Assembly: GCA_019419485.1 (NCBI GenBank)
Contig: DXZV01000039.1
Coordinates: forward strand, 1 to 10,318
Origin: Collinsella sp.
GTDB lineage: Bacteria > Actinomycetota > Coriobacteriia > Coriobacteriales > Coriobacteriaceae
Reading direction: 5' to 3'
Length of the DNA stretch: 10,318 nt
Shown piece after piece: positions 1-7,268 of the stretch. The notes beneath the pieces were generated by a model, which was not told the origin of the DNA, searched no databases, and saw only the letters and a program-made list of their open reading frames with translations. Position 1 is the first letter of the stretch. The number at the start of each line of letters is the position of its first letter. A program made the position numbers and the translations under genes.

Positions 1-17
1 CGTCATCGAAACTGCAG

Positions 18-49
18 AAGGGGGAGGCCTCGCGGCCTCCCCCTTTTTT
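18..49 (+). terminator. Intrinsic terminator of the gene upstream of the window
   Basis: A perfect 10 bp G/C-rich stem (GGGGGAGGCC at 20-29 pairing with GGCCTCCCCC at 34-43) closes a four-base loop TCGC and is followed directly by six T (44-49). Two A (18-19) can extend the stem into the T tract. The T run is only on the + strand side, so it should stop + strand transcription entering from the left. It separates that unit from the acpS operon. Confidence 0.9.
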
Positions 50-98
50 GCGTTTACGGGTTTTGTCTCACATAGTAGCTGTGTTTTATAACCCTCGT

Positions 99-128
99 TT
101 GTCGCATCTTCTGTGAACGGGCTACAAT
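99..128 (+). promoter_or_regulatory. Candidate sigma-70-type promoter of the acpS operon
   Basis: TTGTCG (99-104) and TACAAT (123-128) stand 18 bases apart and match four and five of six consensus bases. The predicted start of transcription near 135 gives a short leader of about 20 bases before the acpS start. The site lies between the upstream terminator and the first gene, where an operon promoter is expected. No other convincing promoter was seen before 6981, although internal ones cannot be excluded. Confidence 0.5.
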
Positions 129-157
129 AACTTAGTCTGTGCGATATGGAGGTGAAC

Positions 158-697
158 ATGGCTGAAGCTGGTATCGGCGTTGATATCGTCGAGATTTCCC
201 GCATGAAATCAATTCTTGAAAAGACGCCGTCGTTTGCTCGGCGTGTGTTTACCGAAGAAGAGCGTGTGTATTGTGATGCATCATCGCGTCCCGCTGCTCA
301 CTATGCGAGCCGCTTTGCTTCGCGCGAGGCGGTGCTTAAAGCTCTCGGCACGGGTTTTAGTCAAGGCGTGGGTCGCAAGGATGTTTCGGTAACGCGTGAT
401 AAACTCGGCAAACCGAAGGCGCTGCTTTCGGGCCGTGCTCTCGAGATCGCTCAAGAACTGGGTGTTGTTGAGGTCGCTCTTTCCATTACGCTTACGGGAG
501 ACTTGGCCGTTGCGAATGCCATCGCGATTACCGAAGATGCTCGGCCTAAGCCAAAAGAGGAAAAGGTGAGTACCAAGAAACGCGTTGCGCAGACATTTAA
601 AGAGGCTCGCTCTGTATTAGATGAGCTCGAGCAGCTGCAGAATTCAGCATTGACGGAGCACCTGGGCGATGCTTCGCAAGATACGCTAGGAGCATAG
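158..697 (+). CDS. acpS: Holo-[acyl-carrier-protein] synthase (AcpS) with C-terminal extension
   Basis: AcpS transfers the 4'-phosphopantetheine arm of coenzyme A to a serine of acyl carrier protein, activating it for fatty acid synthesis in the cytoplasm. The sequence shows GIGVDIVEI at the N-terminus with the metal-binding Asp (D9), and FASREAVLKALG (residues 53-64) with catalytic Glu (E57) and Lys (K61). This matches the family's FxxKEAxxKALG except for K to R at 56. I chose ATG 158 over in-frame ATG 146 because GGAGGTGA (148-155) sits just upstream of 158 and lies inside the longer version. The product is 179 residues, while family members are usually about 120-130. The extra 50 or so residues (from about 127) are charged and helix-prone (FKEARSVLDELEQLQ). 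The usual SxSHT near the end of the core reads SITLT, so the His is Leu. First gene of the operon, ending directly against nnr. Confidence 0.9.
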   Translation: MAEAGIGVDIVEISRMKSILEKTPSFARRVFTEEERVYCDASSRPAAHYASRFASREAVLKALGTGFSQGVGRKDVSVTRDKLGKPKALLSGRALEIAQELGVVEVALSITLTGDLAVANAIAITEDARPKPKEEKVSTKKRVAQTFKEARSVLDELEQLQNSALTEHLGDASQDTLGA

Positions 698-2314
698 ATG
701 AAACCGGTTTTGAGTACCGAAGAAGTCGTTCGTCTCGAGGATATCATCGAACGCGAAGGGACTTCGAAGGCCGAGCTTATGGAGCTAGCGGGTGAGTTTG
801 CCGCCAACGAGGTCTTGAAGCTCAATCCCGATCGGGTTCTCGTTCTGGTCGGTTTTGGTAATAATGGCGGCGACGGTTGGGTTGCCGCCGATATCCTGAG
901 CCACAAGGGTGTGGACGTGGATATCGTTTCTCCGGTTGAGCCGGATGAGATTCCTGCTGCTCTGGCACGTCATGTTGCTCGTCGAACTGCCGGCCGCGAT
1001 GTGCACGTTTGCGTCGGTCCCTCGCGTGACGAACTCGAGGTTTTGATCGATAAGGCTGATGTTGTTGTCGATGCCATTTTTGGTACCGGTTTCCACGGGA
1101 ATCTGCGTGCGCCGTTCTCCATTTGGATTCCTACGGTCAATGAATGCGCCGATTGTGTCGTATCCATTGATGTCCCCTCGGGCCTGAATGCCGAGACGGG
1201 CGTTGTTGATGACGACTGCATTCGTGCCGAGCGCACGGTGACGATGATTGCGCCCAAGATTGGTCTGTATAGCGCTGATGGTCCTGAGTATGCTGGCGAT
1301 TTGACCTGCGGCAATCTTTACGACCGTCTTGACGAGGTCATCGATGATGTCGACCACGCCGCCGAGATTGTCGAGCCCGGTGACTTAGTTGATTACTTTG
1401 CTCCGCTACCATCGAATATCGATAAGTATTCCCGTGGCTCTGTGCTTATTGTCGCCGGATCTGCGCAATATCCTGGTGCTGCCATTATGGCGGCCAAGTC
1501 TGCAGCTCGCGCGGGTGCTGGTTACGTGGCAGTCGCGGCTCCTGACGCCTGTGCCAATCTCATTCGCATGGCACTTCCTTCGATTCCCGTCTTTGCTATT
1601 CCGTCTGATTCCCGCGGCTCCTTTGGCGCCGCTGCGCGCATGACGGTGTGCGAGATCGCAAAGAAGTACAGCTGCGTGCTGTGCGGTCCCGGTATGACGA
1701 CGTCTGCCGGCGCTATGCAGGTGGTTTCGGGCTTGCTCGAGCTTGATGTGCCGCTTATTTTGGACGCCGATGCACTCAACTGCCTTGCTAAGATTGCCAT
1801 TGACGGTATTGATAGTAACCCCGAGATGTATCGCCGCGAGCAGCCGTTGGTTATGACGCCGCACTATCGTGAGCTTTCGCGTCTGGTTGCCGGTGACGAG
1901 GTGAACGACCTTGGTACCGCGATTGCGGCCGCGCAGAAGGTTGTTTGGGCTGCAGGCTCCGACAATCTGGTGGTCATTGCCAAGGGGCCGACGACGGCTA
2001 TCTGTGGTGTTGAGCGCGTGCTGCTGCCACTCTCGGGTCCGGCTTCTCTGGCAACTGCCGGTTCGGGTGATGTTCTGGCGGGTATTTTGGCCGGCACGCT
2101 TGCCACCATGCGCGACGAGATGGATCGTTGGGAGTTGCTGTATTCGTACGCCGTCGCACTTCACAGCTACGCCGGTTTTGCCGCGGCGACGGAGTATGGT
2201 GAGAAGAGCGTTATCGCAACCGATCTTATCGACTTGATCGGTCCTGCCATGGAGCTGGCGGCAAAGGATGCGCTCGAAGATCTGGGAATCATGGACGAAG
2301 GGTCGGATGACTAA
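698..2314 (+). CDS. nnr: Bifunctional NAD(P)H-hydrate epimerase / ADP-dependent dehydratase
   Basis: This enzyme repairs NAD(P)H damaged by hydration. The N-terminal YjeF_N domain epimerises NAD(P)HX and the C-terminal kinase-fold domain dehydrates S-NAD(P)HX at the cost of ADP or ATP. N-terminal signatures are FGNNGGDG (53-60), DAIFGTGFHG and SIDVPSGLNAETG. The C-terminal domain, from about residue 240, shows SRGSVLIVAGS, the P-loop-like GAAIMAAKSAARAGAGYV, CGPGM, LDADALN, TPHYREL (387-393) and ATAGSGD (452-458), where D458 is the expected general base. At 538 residues it has the normal length for the fused form, a little long. ATG 698 abuts the acpS stop (695-697) and AGGAG (688-692) lies five bases upstream inside acpS, so translation is probably coupled. 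The gene commonly sits between acpS and alr in actinobacteria. Confidence 0.93.
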   Translation: MKPVLSTEEVVRLEDIIEREGTSKAELMELAGEFAANEVLKLNPDRVLVLVGFGNNGGDGWVAADILSHKGVDVDIVSPVEPDEIPAALARHVARRTAGRDVHVCVGPSRDELEVLIDKADVVVDAIFGTGFHGNLRAPFSIWIPTVNECADCVVSIDVPSGLNAETGVVDDDCIRAERTVTMIAPKIGLYSADGPEYAGDLTCGNLYDRLDEVIDDVDHAAEIVEPGDLVDYFAPLPSNIDKYSRGSVLIVAGSAQYPGAAIMAAKSAARAGAGYVAVAAPDACANLIRMALPSIPVFAIPSDSRGSFGAAARMTVCEIAKKYSCVLCGPGMTTSAGAMQVVSGLLELDVPLILDADALNCLAKIAIDGIDSNPEMYRREQPLVMTPHYRELSRLVAGDEVNDLGTAIAAAQKVVWAAGSDNLVVIAKGPTTAICGVERVLLPLSGPASLATAGSGDVLAGILAGTLATMRDEMDRWELLYSYAVALHSYAGFAAATEYGEKSVIATDLIDLIGPAMELAAKDALEDLGIMDEGSDD

Positions 2315-2316
2315 TC

Positions 2317-3462
2317 ATGAATAAAGCCGATTTGACGCGCTGGTCCTGGGTCGAGATCGACCGCGGGGCGCTCCGTCGCAACACGAGGGCCTATAAGAAC
2401 TTGTTGAATCCGCGTCAGCGCCTGTGCTGCGTGGTCAAGGCCGATGCTTATGGTCATGGAGCTGTTGAGTGCGCCAAGATCATGTATTCGGCCGGTGCCG
2501 ACATGTTTGCCGTGGCGACGGTTAACGAGGGCGTTGAGCTCCGACAGGGCGGGATTACGAAACCCATCCTCATCCTAAGCGAGCCGCCTATCGAGGCCAT
2601 TCCGACGTTGCTCGAGTTTGATATCATGCCCTCGGTCTATACGTCTGACTTTGCTCTTGCGTATGGCGAATGTGCCGTCGCGGCGGGCAAAGTGGGCAAG
2701 TATCATCTCGCCATCGAGACGGGCATGAATCGTATCGGCGTTCACTACACGCAGGTGCTCGACTTTGTCCGCGGTATAAATTTCCATCGCGGTATTCAGT
2801 GCGACGGCGTATTTACGCACTTCGCCACGGCCGATGAACCTTCGGGCTGGGACTACAAACTGCAATGTCAGCGCTTTACCGAGGCCGTTCAGGCCATTAA
2901 GGATGCGGGCTTTGAGTGCGGTATCGTGCACTGCGCCAACACGCCGTCCTCGATGCTCGACCCCTCGATGCATTTTGATATGATTCGCGCCGGCGTCGGC
3001 TTGTATGGCATGCAGCCGTGCGAGTTGAGTGGCCGCGTGATGCAGCTTGATCCCGTTATGAGCGTCCATGCGCGCGTGACGCGCGTGGCACACCCTGCGA
3101 TGGGCGAGGGCGTGGGCTACGGTTTTACCTACCGCGTACCGCGTACGCGCGTTCAGATCTGCACGCTGCCGATCGGTTATGCCGATGGCCTATCGCGTAC
3201 GCTTTCCAATCGTATGGATGTGCTGTATCGCGGCGAGCGCGTGCATCAGGTTGGCAATATCTGCATGGACCAGTTTATGGTCGCCATTCAGTCCAACCCG
3301 GCACACGAGATTCCCGAGGCCGAGTATGGTGACGAGATGATCATTGTCGGCCGCGATGGCGACGCCGAGATCACTATGGACGAGATGGCCCGACTGCGCG
3401 GAACGATTAACTACGAGGTCGCCTGCGGCTTTGGCATGCGTCTCGACAAGGTCTACGTGTAG
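2317..3462 (+). CDS. alr: Alanine racemase
   Basis: A fold-type III PLP enzyme that interconverts L- and D-alanine and supplies D-alanine for peptidoglycan. The PLP-binding lysine motif VVKADAYGHG is at residues 39-48 with K41. The second catalytic residue is Tyr268 in GVGYGFTY. IETGMNRIGV, LPIGYADGLSR and ICMDQFMV are all classical family blocks. The length of 381 residues is typical. ATG 2317 lies two bases after the nnr stop. Only a weak ribosome binding site is visible (GAAGGG near 2297-2302, rather far away), so translation may depend on coupling to nnr. Confidence 0.96.
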   Translation: MNKADLTRWSWVEIDRGALRRNTRAYKNLLNPRQRLCCVVKADAYGHGAVECAKIMYSAGADMFAVATVNEGVELRQGGITKPILILSEPPIEAIPTLLEFDIMPSVYTSDFALAYGECAVAAGKVGKYHLAIETGMNRIGVHYTQVLDFVRGINFHRGIQCDGVFTHFATADEPSGWDYKLQCQRFTEAVQAIKDAGFECGIVHCANTPSSMLDPSMHFDMIRAGVGLYGMQPCELSGRVMQLDPVMSVHARVTRVAHPAMGEGVGYGFTYRVPRTRVQICTLPIGYADGLSRTLSNRMDVLYRGERVHQVGNICMDQFMVAIQSNPAHEIPEAEYGDEMIIVGRDGDAEITMDEMARLRGTINYEVACGFGMRLDKVYV

Positions 3463-3470
3463 GAGCCGCT

Positions 3471-4091
3471 ATGGGCGTCATGCACATCCCCGGCCATACC
3501 CATCAGGCACCACGTGAGGTCGCACTCGAGGAAATTGAGGCCGTTCTGGGCGATTGTCACCTCTGCCAGCTTTACCAGTCGCGTCACAATATCGTGTTTG
3601 GCGTGGGAAACCCCCGCGCTCGCGTGATGTTTATTGGCGAGGCGCCGGGCCGCAATGAGGATTTGCAGGGCGAGCCCTTTGTGGGGGCGGCAGGCGAGGA
3701 CCTCAACGGCATTTTGTCGCTGGCGGGGCTCAAACGCGAAGACGTCTACATTGCCAACGTGCTTAAGTGCCGCCCGCCGGGAAACCGCAATCCGCGCCCC
3801 GAGGAAGTGCTGGCTTGCTCACCGTTTTTGCGCGAGCAGATTCGAAGCATCTGGCCCGATATCATCGTGACGCTCGGCAACCCCGCAACGCACTTTGTGC
3901 TTAAGACCGAGATTGGCATTACTAAGCTGCGCGGCAGGTTCCACCAGATGGGGCATTTTGTAGTAATGCCCACTTTCCATCCGGCAGCAGCGCTACGCAA
4001 TCCGGCGTGGCAGGAGCTACTGGAGGAAGACTTTAAGATGCTGGGCGACTATCTGGAGCGACATCCCGCACCAGAGGACGCCTCGGAATAA
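3471..4091 (+). CDS. Type-4 (family 4) iron-sulfur uracil-DNA glycosylase
   Basis: The product removes uracil from DNA to start base excision repair. Recognition rests on the family 4 signature GEAPGRNEDLQGEPFVG (56-72) with acidic E57, on ANVLKCRPPGNRNP (95-108), and on FHPAAALRNP (169-178), the late HPxxxL-type motif with H170. Four cysteines placed as C29-x2-C32 and C100-x15-C116 fit the [4Fe-4S] cluster pattern of this family. At 206 residues the length is normal. AGGAG (3461-3465) overlaps the alr stop and is five bases from ATG 3471, which favours that start over the in-frame ATG at 3480. The gene sits between alr and tsaE, which are more often neighbours in related genomes, so it may be an insertion into an older operon. 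That is inference. Confidence 0.93.
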   Translation: MGVMHIPGHTHQAPREVALEEIEAVLGDCHLCQLYQSRHNIVFGVGNPRARVMFIGEAPGRNEDLQGEPFVGAAGEDLNGILSLAGLKREDVYIANVLKCRPPGNRNPRPEEVLACSPFLREQIRSIWPDIIVTLGNPATHFVLKTEIGITKLRGRFHQMGHFVVMPTFHPAAALRNPAWQELLEEDFKMLGDYLERHPAPEDASE

Positions 4092-4103
4092 TAAGGAGCA
4101 TAT

Positions 4104-4610
4104 ATGTCCCTGGAGCGCCTGGGGGTAGGTACTTACAAAACGACTTGCGCTGCCGATACGGAGTACTTTGGCGAGCTAATTGCACCGTGCCTTGAGGACG
4201 GCGATGTGCTCATCCTGACCGGTGGCCTGGGAGTGGGCAAAACTCACTTTACCAAGGGCGTCTCGCGCGGGCTGGGCGATGGGCATATGGTTACGAGCCC
4301 TACGTTTGCGCTCATGGCCGTCCACGATCAAGGTCGTATTCCGCTGTTTCACTTTGATCTATACCGCCTGGAGCATGCCTACGAGCTCGAGGATACGGGC
4401 ATTTTCGATGTGCTGGGCTATGAGGGTGCTTGCCTGCTGGAATGGGGCGAACAATTCCAAGACGAGCTGACGGATGAGTATCTTTCGGTGACGCTCAAGC
4501 GTGATGAGGGCGACAGTGATGTGCGAACGATAACGCTCGAGGCGCACGGTGACCGCGCAATGGAGCTTTCCCATTTGATTGATAAGGCTGTACAAGATGA
4601 GCTTGCATAA
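4104..4610 (+). CDS. tsaE: t6A37 tRNA modification ATPase TsaE
   Basis: TsaE is the P-loop ATPase that works with the TsaB-TsaD complex to place threonylcarbamoyl on A37 of tRNAs reading ANN codons. Visible motifs are the Walker A GGLGVGKT (40-47, with K46 and T47), the switch-like VTSPTFALM (63-71), FHFDLYRL (82-89) with the conserved Asp D85, and LLEWGEQF (111-118) with E113-W114. The length is 168 residues and family members are usually about 150-160. AAGGAG (4093-4098) is five bases before ATG 4104. The end of the gene overlaps the start of the tsaB-rimI-tsaD fusion by 14 bases in another frame, so its partner subunits are made from the next cistron of the same message. Confidence 0.95.
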   Translation: MSLERLGVGTYKTTCAADTEYFGELIAPCLEDGDVLILTGGLGVGKTHFTKGVSRGLGDGHMVTSPTFALMAVHDQGRIPLFHFDLYRLEHAYELEDTGIFDVLGYEGACLLEWGEQFQDELTDEYLSVTLKRDEGDSDVRTITLEAHGDRAMELSHLIDKAVQDELA

Positions 4611-6981
4611 CGACAACGCGCTGGTGGTGGCGCTCGATACCTCGACCGACATGCTTGCCTGCGCGGCAAGCTGGATTGATGGGCAGACGGGCGAGACGAA
4701 GCTCGTGAGTGGCGACCACATGTGTCGCCGTCACGCCAACGTTGAGCTCGTGAATACCGTTGATGGCATGCTGGCTCAAGCCGGTCTGGATCGCAGCGAT
4801 GTTGGTTGCTACGTGGTCGGCCGCGGCCCGGGGTCGTTTACGGGTGTGCGCATCGGCATCTCCACTGCCAAGGGCCTCGCGCGCGGTGCCAATGCTCCGC
4901 TGCTGGGCGTGTCGACGCTCGACGCTTGCGCTTGGACGGCGTGGAAGGCTGGCGTGCGCGGCAAGCTTGGTATCTTGGCCGATGCTATGCGCGGTGAGGT
5001 ATATCCGGCGCTGTATATGCTGGTCGATGAGGGCCCCGAGCGTCAATTTGAGCGCGAACACGTGGTCAAGGTCGCCGTGGCGCTCGATGAGTGGCGCCGA
5101 GCAGCGGACTGGGACCAGGTTCAGCTGACCGGTGACGGTCTCGTGCGCTATGGCAAGCTGCTGGGTGAGGACGAGACCGCCCGCTGCGTGGAGCGCGACC
5201 TGTGGTGGCCTTCGGGCGAGGGCTTGCTGCTCGCGCACGCTGCGGGTGACGGCGATCCGGCTCGCGTCCTGCCGATTTACACGCGCCTTTCGGATGCCGA
5301 GGAAAACGAGCGCAAGCGTCTTGGTCTTGCTGAGAGTGCACAGAGCGAAATTACGGGCGTTGCCGATGAGCTCGCCGGTCGTCATCTGCAGTTCCGTCCC
5401 ATGGGCGCGGCGGATGCCGAGGGCGCGAGCGCGCTAGAGGCTGCCTGCTTTGAAGGTGCCGGACACGAGGCGTGGACGCCGGGCATGTTCCTGTCCGAAC
5501 TGGGCGAGGACGTCGCTGCGCCGCGTAGTTGGTGGGTGGCACACGACGACGGCAAGCTGCTGGGCCTTGCCGGCGGTATGGTCGTGGACGGTGATGTGCA
5601 GATTCTGGATGTCGCCGTCGACCCGGCACATCGCCGTGAGGGCATTGCCCGCAAGCTGCTGTCGCATGTGAGCTATGATGCCCAGATGCTCGGCTGCGCC
5701 ACGGCTTCGCTCGAGGTCGAGGACGACAACAAGGGAGCGATCGCGCTTTATAACGCTCTGGGCTTTACCGAGGCAGGATGGCGCCGCGGCTATTATGGTG
5801 CCGGCAAGGATGCCATCGTCATGACGGCTCCGCTGCCCCTGGTGCTTCCGGTCGACAATGCCTCGCCCGAGCCGACGGCGGCAGAGCAGCGCGTATGGCC
5901 GCTGCCTGCGCCTAGGCGCTCCGAGGGGGAGCGTGCCGAAATTGAGCGCCGCCGCCTAGTGCTTGCCATCGAGAGTTCCTGCGACGAGACGGCGGTGGCG
6001 ATTATCGATGCGGATGGCAATATGCTGGCCAACCAGGTGTCGACGCAGATCGATTTCCATGCCCGTTTTGGCGGCGTGGTGCCCGAGATCGCCTCGCGCA
6101 AGCACGTTGAGGTTATCGTGGGCGTGATGGATGCTGCCCTGGAGGAGGCCGCCGAGGCGTTGGGGCTCGACGCTGGAGCCATTGCGCCAAGTGAGCTTGC
6201 CGCTGTGGGCGTGACGCAAGGTCCTGGCCTGGTGGGTGCCCTGGTGGTGGGTGTCGCCTTTGCCAAGGGCTTTGCGTATGCTGCTGGCAAACCGCTGGTG
6301 TGCGTCAATCATCTGGAGGGCCACCTGTTTGCCAACCTGTTGGCGCAGCCCGACCTCAAGCCCCCGTTTATCTTTACGCTCGTTTCGGGCGGGCACACCA
6401 TGCTCGTGCACGTAAAGGCATGGGGCGACTATGAAGTGCTTGGCGAGACGCTCGACGACGCCGTGGGCGAAGCCTTCGACAAGGTGGCAAAGGCACTGGG
6501 TCTTGGCTATCCCGGAGGCCCTATCATCTCCAAGCTTGCCGAGACGGGCAACCCCAAGGCGATCGATTTCCCCCGTGCGCTTAACAGCAGGGGGGACTAT
6601 CGCTTCTCGCTTTCGGGCCTCAAGACGGCGGTGACGCTCTACATCGAGCAGGAGACCAAGGCCGGGCGCACGATTCACCTGCCCGACCTAGCGGCCTCGT
6701 TTGAGGCGGCGGTCTTTGACGTGCAGTACAAGAAGGCCAAAAACGCCCTGCACGCCACTGGGTGCAAGGAGTATTGCATCGGCGGTGGTGTCTCGGCCAA
6801 TCCGCATCTGCGCGAGATGATGATCAAGAAGCTCGGGCGTCAGGGGATCCGCGTGACGGTGCCGCCCTTGTCTGCCTGCACCGATAACGCTGCCATGATC
6901 GCGGAGGTCGCTCGCCGTAAATTCGACCGAGGTGAAATCTCGCCGTTCGACGTCGACGCCGATCCAAACATGACGCTGTAG
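4597..6981 (+). CDS. TsaB-RimI-TsaD triple fusion: t6A37 complex subunits plus ribosomal protein S18 N-acetyltransferase
   Basis: One 794-residue chain carries three proteins usually made separately. Residues 1-235 are TsaB (ALDTS at 12-16, GRGPGSFTGVRIG from about 75), the dimerisation partner of TsaD. Residues about 264-412 are a GNAT domain of RimI type: acetyl-CoA loop HRREGIAR (345-352), ALYNALGF, then a WRRGYY and DAIVM ending. Residues about 455-794 are TsaD, the threonylcarbamoyl transferase: AIESSCDET, metal ligands H572 and H576 in HLEGH, D763 in CTDNAAM, plus SGGHT and GGGVSAN. A charged linker (413-454) joins RimI to TsaD. I prefer ATG 4597 over an in-frame TTG at 4579, because AAGG (4584-4587) is well spaced and the first TsaB strand then begins at the normal distance. 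All catalytic residues I checked are present, so all three activities are probably intact. The carbamoyl-AMP synthase TsaC is not in the window. Confidence 0.93.
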   Translation: MSLHNDNALVVALDTSTDMLACAASWIDGQTGETKLVSGDHMCRRHANVELVNTVDGMLAQAGLDRSDVGCYVVGRGPGSFTGVRIGISTAKGLARGANAPLLGVSTLDACAWTAWKAGVRGKLGILADAMRGEVYPALYMLVDEGPERQFEREHVVKVAVALDEWRRAADWDQVQLTGDGLVRYGKLLGEDETARCVERDLWWPSGEGLLLAHAAGDGDPARVLPIYTRLSDAEENERKRLGLAESAQSEITGVADELAGRHLQFRPMGAADAEGASALEAACFEGAGHEAWTPGMFLSELGEDVAAPRSWWVAHDDGKLLGLAGGMVVDGDVQILDVAVDPAHRREGIARKLLSHVSYDAQMLGCATASLEVEDDNKGAIALYNALGFTEAGWRRGYYGAGKDAIVMTAPLPLVLPVDNASPEPTAAEQRVWPLPAPRRSEGERAEIERRRLVLAIESSCDETAVAIIDADGNMLANQVSTQIDFHARFGGVVPEIASRKHVEVIVGVMDAALEEAAEALGLDAGAIAPSELAAVGVTQGPGLVGALVVGVAFAKGFAYAAGKPLVCVNHLEGHLFANLLAQPDLKPPFIFTLVSGGHTMLVHVKAWGDYEVLGETLDDAVGEAFDKVAKALGLGYPGGPIISKLAETGNPKAIDFPRALNSRGDYRFSLSGLKTAVTLYIEQETKAGRTIHLPDLAASFEAAVFDVQYKKAKNALHATGCKEYCIGGGVSANPHLREMMIKKLGRQGIRVTVPPLSACTDNAAMIAEVARRKFDRGEISPFDVDADPNMTL

Positions 6982-6993
6982 TCATACGGGTGC

Positions 6994-7128
6994 GGTCCCC
7001 GACCGGAGGGGCCGGATATAAGGTTTCCTGCTCTACAGTCCTGCGCAAGACGAAGGCCACATTAAGTGGCCTTCTTTGCGTGCGGAACTCGCGATAAACC
7101 TTATATCCGGCCCCTCCGGTCGGGGACC
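6994..7128 (+). repeat. Palindromic element 1 (135 bases, perfect 33 bp arms)
   Basis: The left arm 6994-7026 and right arm 7096-7128 are exact reverse complements over 33 bases. The interior holds an 18-base block CCTGCTCTACAGTCCTGC (7027-7044), a weak middle stem CGCAA with TTGCG, a hairpin GAAGGCCAC-ATTAA-GTGGCCTTC (7052-7074), and a block GTGCGGAACTCGCGAT (7080-7095). The same interior recurs inverted at 7269-7404. No target-site duplication is visible at the ends. It begins 12 bases after the tsaD stop, so it would lie in the 3' end of the operon transcript. It resembles ERIC-type intergenic palindromes in size and structure, but I recognise no named family. Confidence 0.9.
7052..7077 (+). 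terminator. Possible terminator of the acpS-tsaD operon, inside palindromic element 1
   Basis: A nine-pair stem GAAGGCCAC (7052-7060) with GTGGCCTTC (7066-7074) closes an ATTAA loop and runs into TTT (7075-7077). The U tract is short and interrupted, so it is a weak intrinsic terminator on its own. It is the only terminator-like structure between the tsaD stop and the cstA promoter. The large surrounding stem could strengthen it or stabilise the message end. Confidence 0.4.
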
Positions 7129-7140
7129 TTTCTGTATCGA

Positions 7141-7238
7141 TATGGCTTCTGGGCTGGATCGGCGTCGACAACGTCCAGCAAGGTTAACAAGCCAGCGTCG
7201 AATTTCCGGCGTGCTTTAGCTGAAAGAAAAGATGGCAT
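7141..7238 (-). pseudogene. Decayed inverted copy of the 3' end of tsaD
   Basis: Read on the - strand, this stretch gives ARRKFDAGLLTLLDVVDADP, closely matching the TsaD end ARRKFDRGEISPFDVDADP. At DNA level, 7155-7169 is the exact reverse complement of tsaD 6952-6966 (15/15), and 7197-7211 matches 6913-6927 at 14 of 15. The spacing between the two blocks differs by three bases, an in-frame one-codon change. The fragment has no own stop at the expected place; its frame runs on into the palindrome arm. It lacks everything upstream of the last 25 or so codons. No ribosome binding site supports it as a small gene. It could also be the remnant of a different TsaD or of a short unrelated peptide; the match is short, so confidence is moderate. 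Confidence 0.45.
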
Positions 7239-7257
7239 GCGGAGCTTTGCTCCGCAT
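7237..7257. repeat. Small perfect hairpin between the two palindromic elements
   Basis: ATGCGGAGC (7237-7245) and GCTCCGCAT (7249-7257) are perfect complements around a TTT spacer. On the + strand only two further T follow. On the - strand a T-rich stretch follows after a few bases, so it is not a clear terminator in either direction. It lies at the edge of the tsaD-like remnant and may be part of the same repeat debris. Confidence 0.5.
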
Positions 7258-7268
7258 TTGGGATGGGA

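Noticed and set aside
567..697. A separate small gene starting at GTG 567 inside the acpS tail
   Set aside because: It is in the same frame as acpS with no stop between, so a C-terminal extension is the simpler reading.
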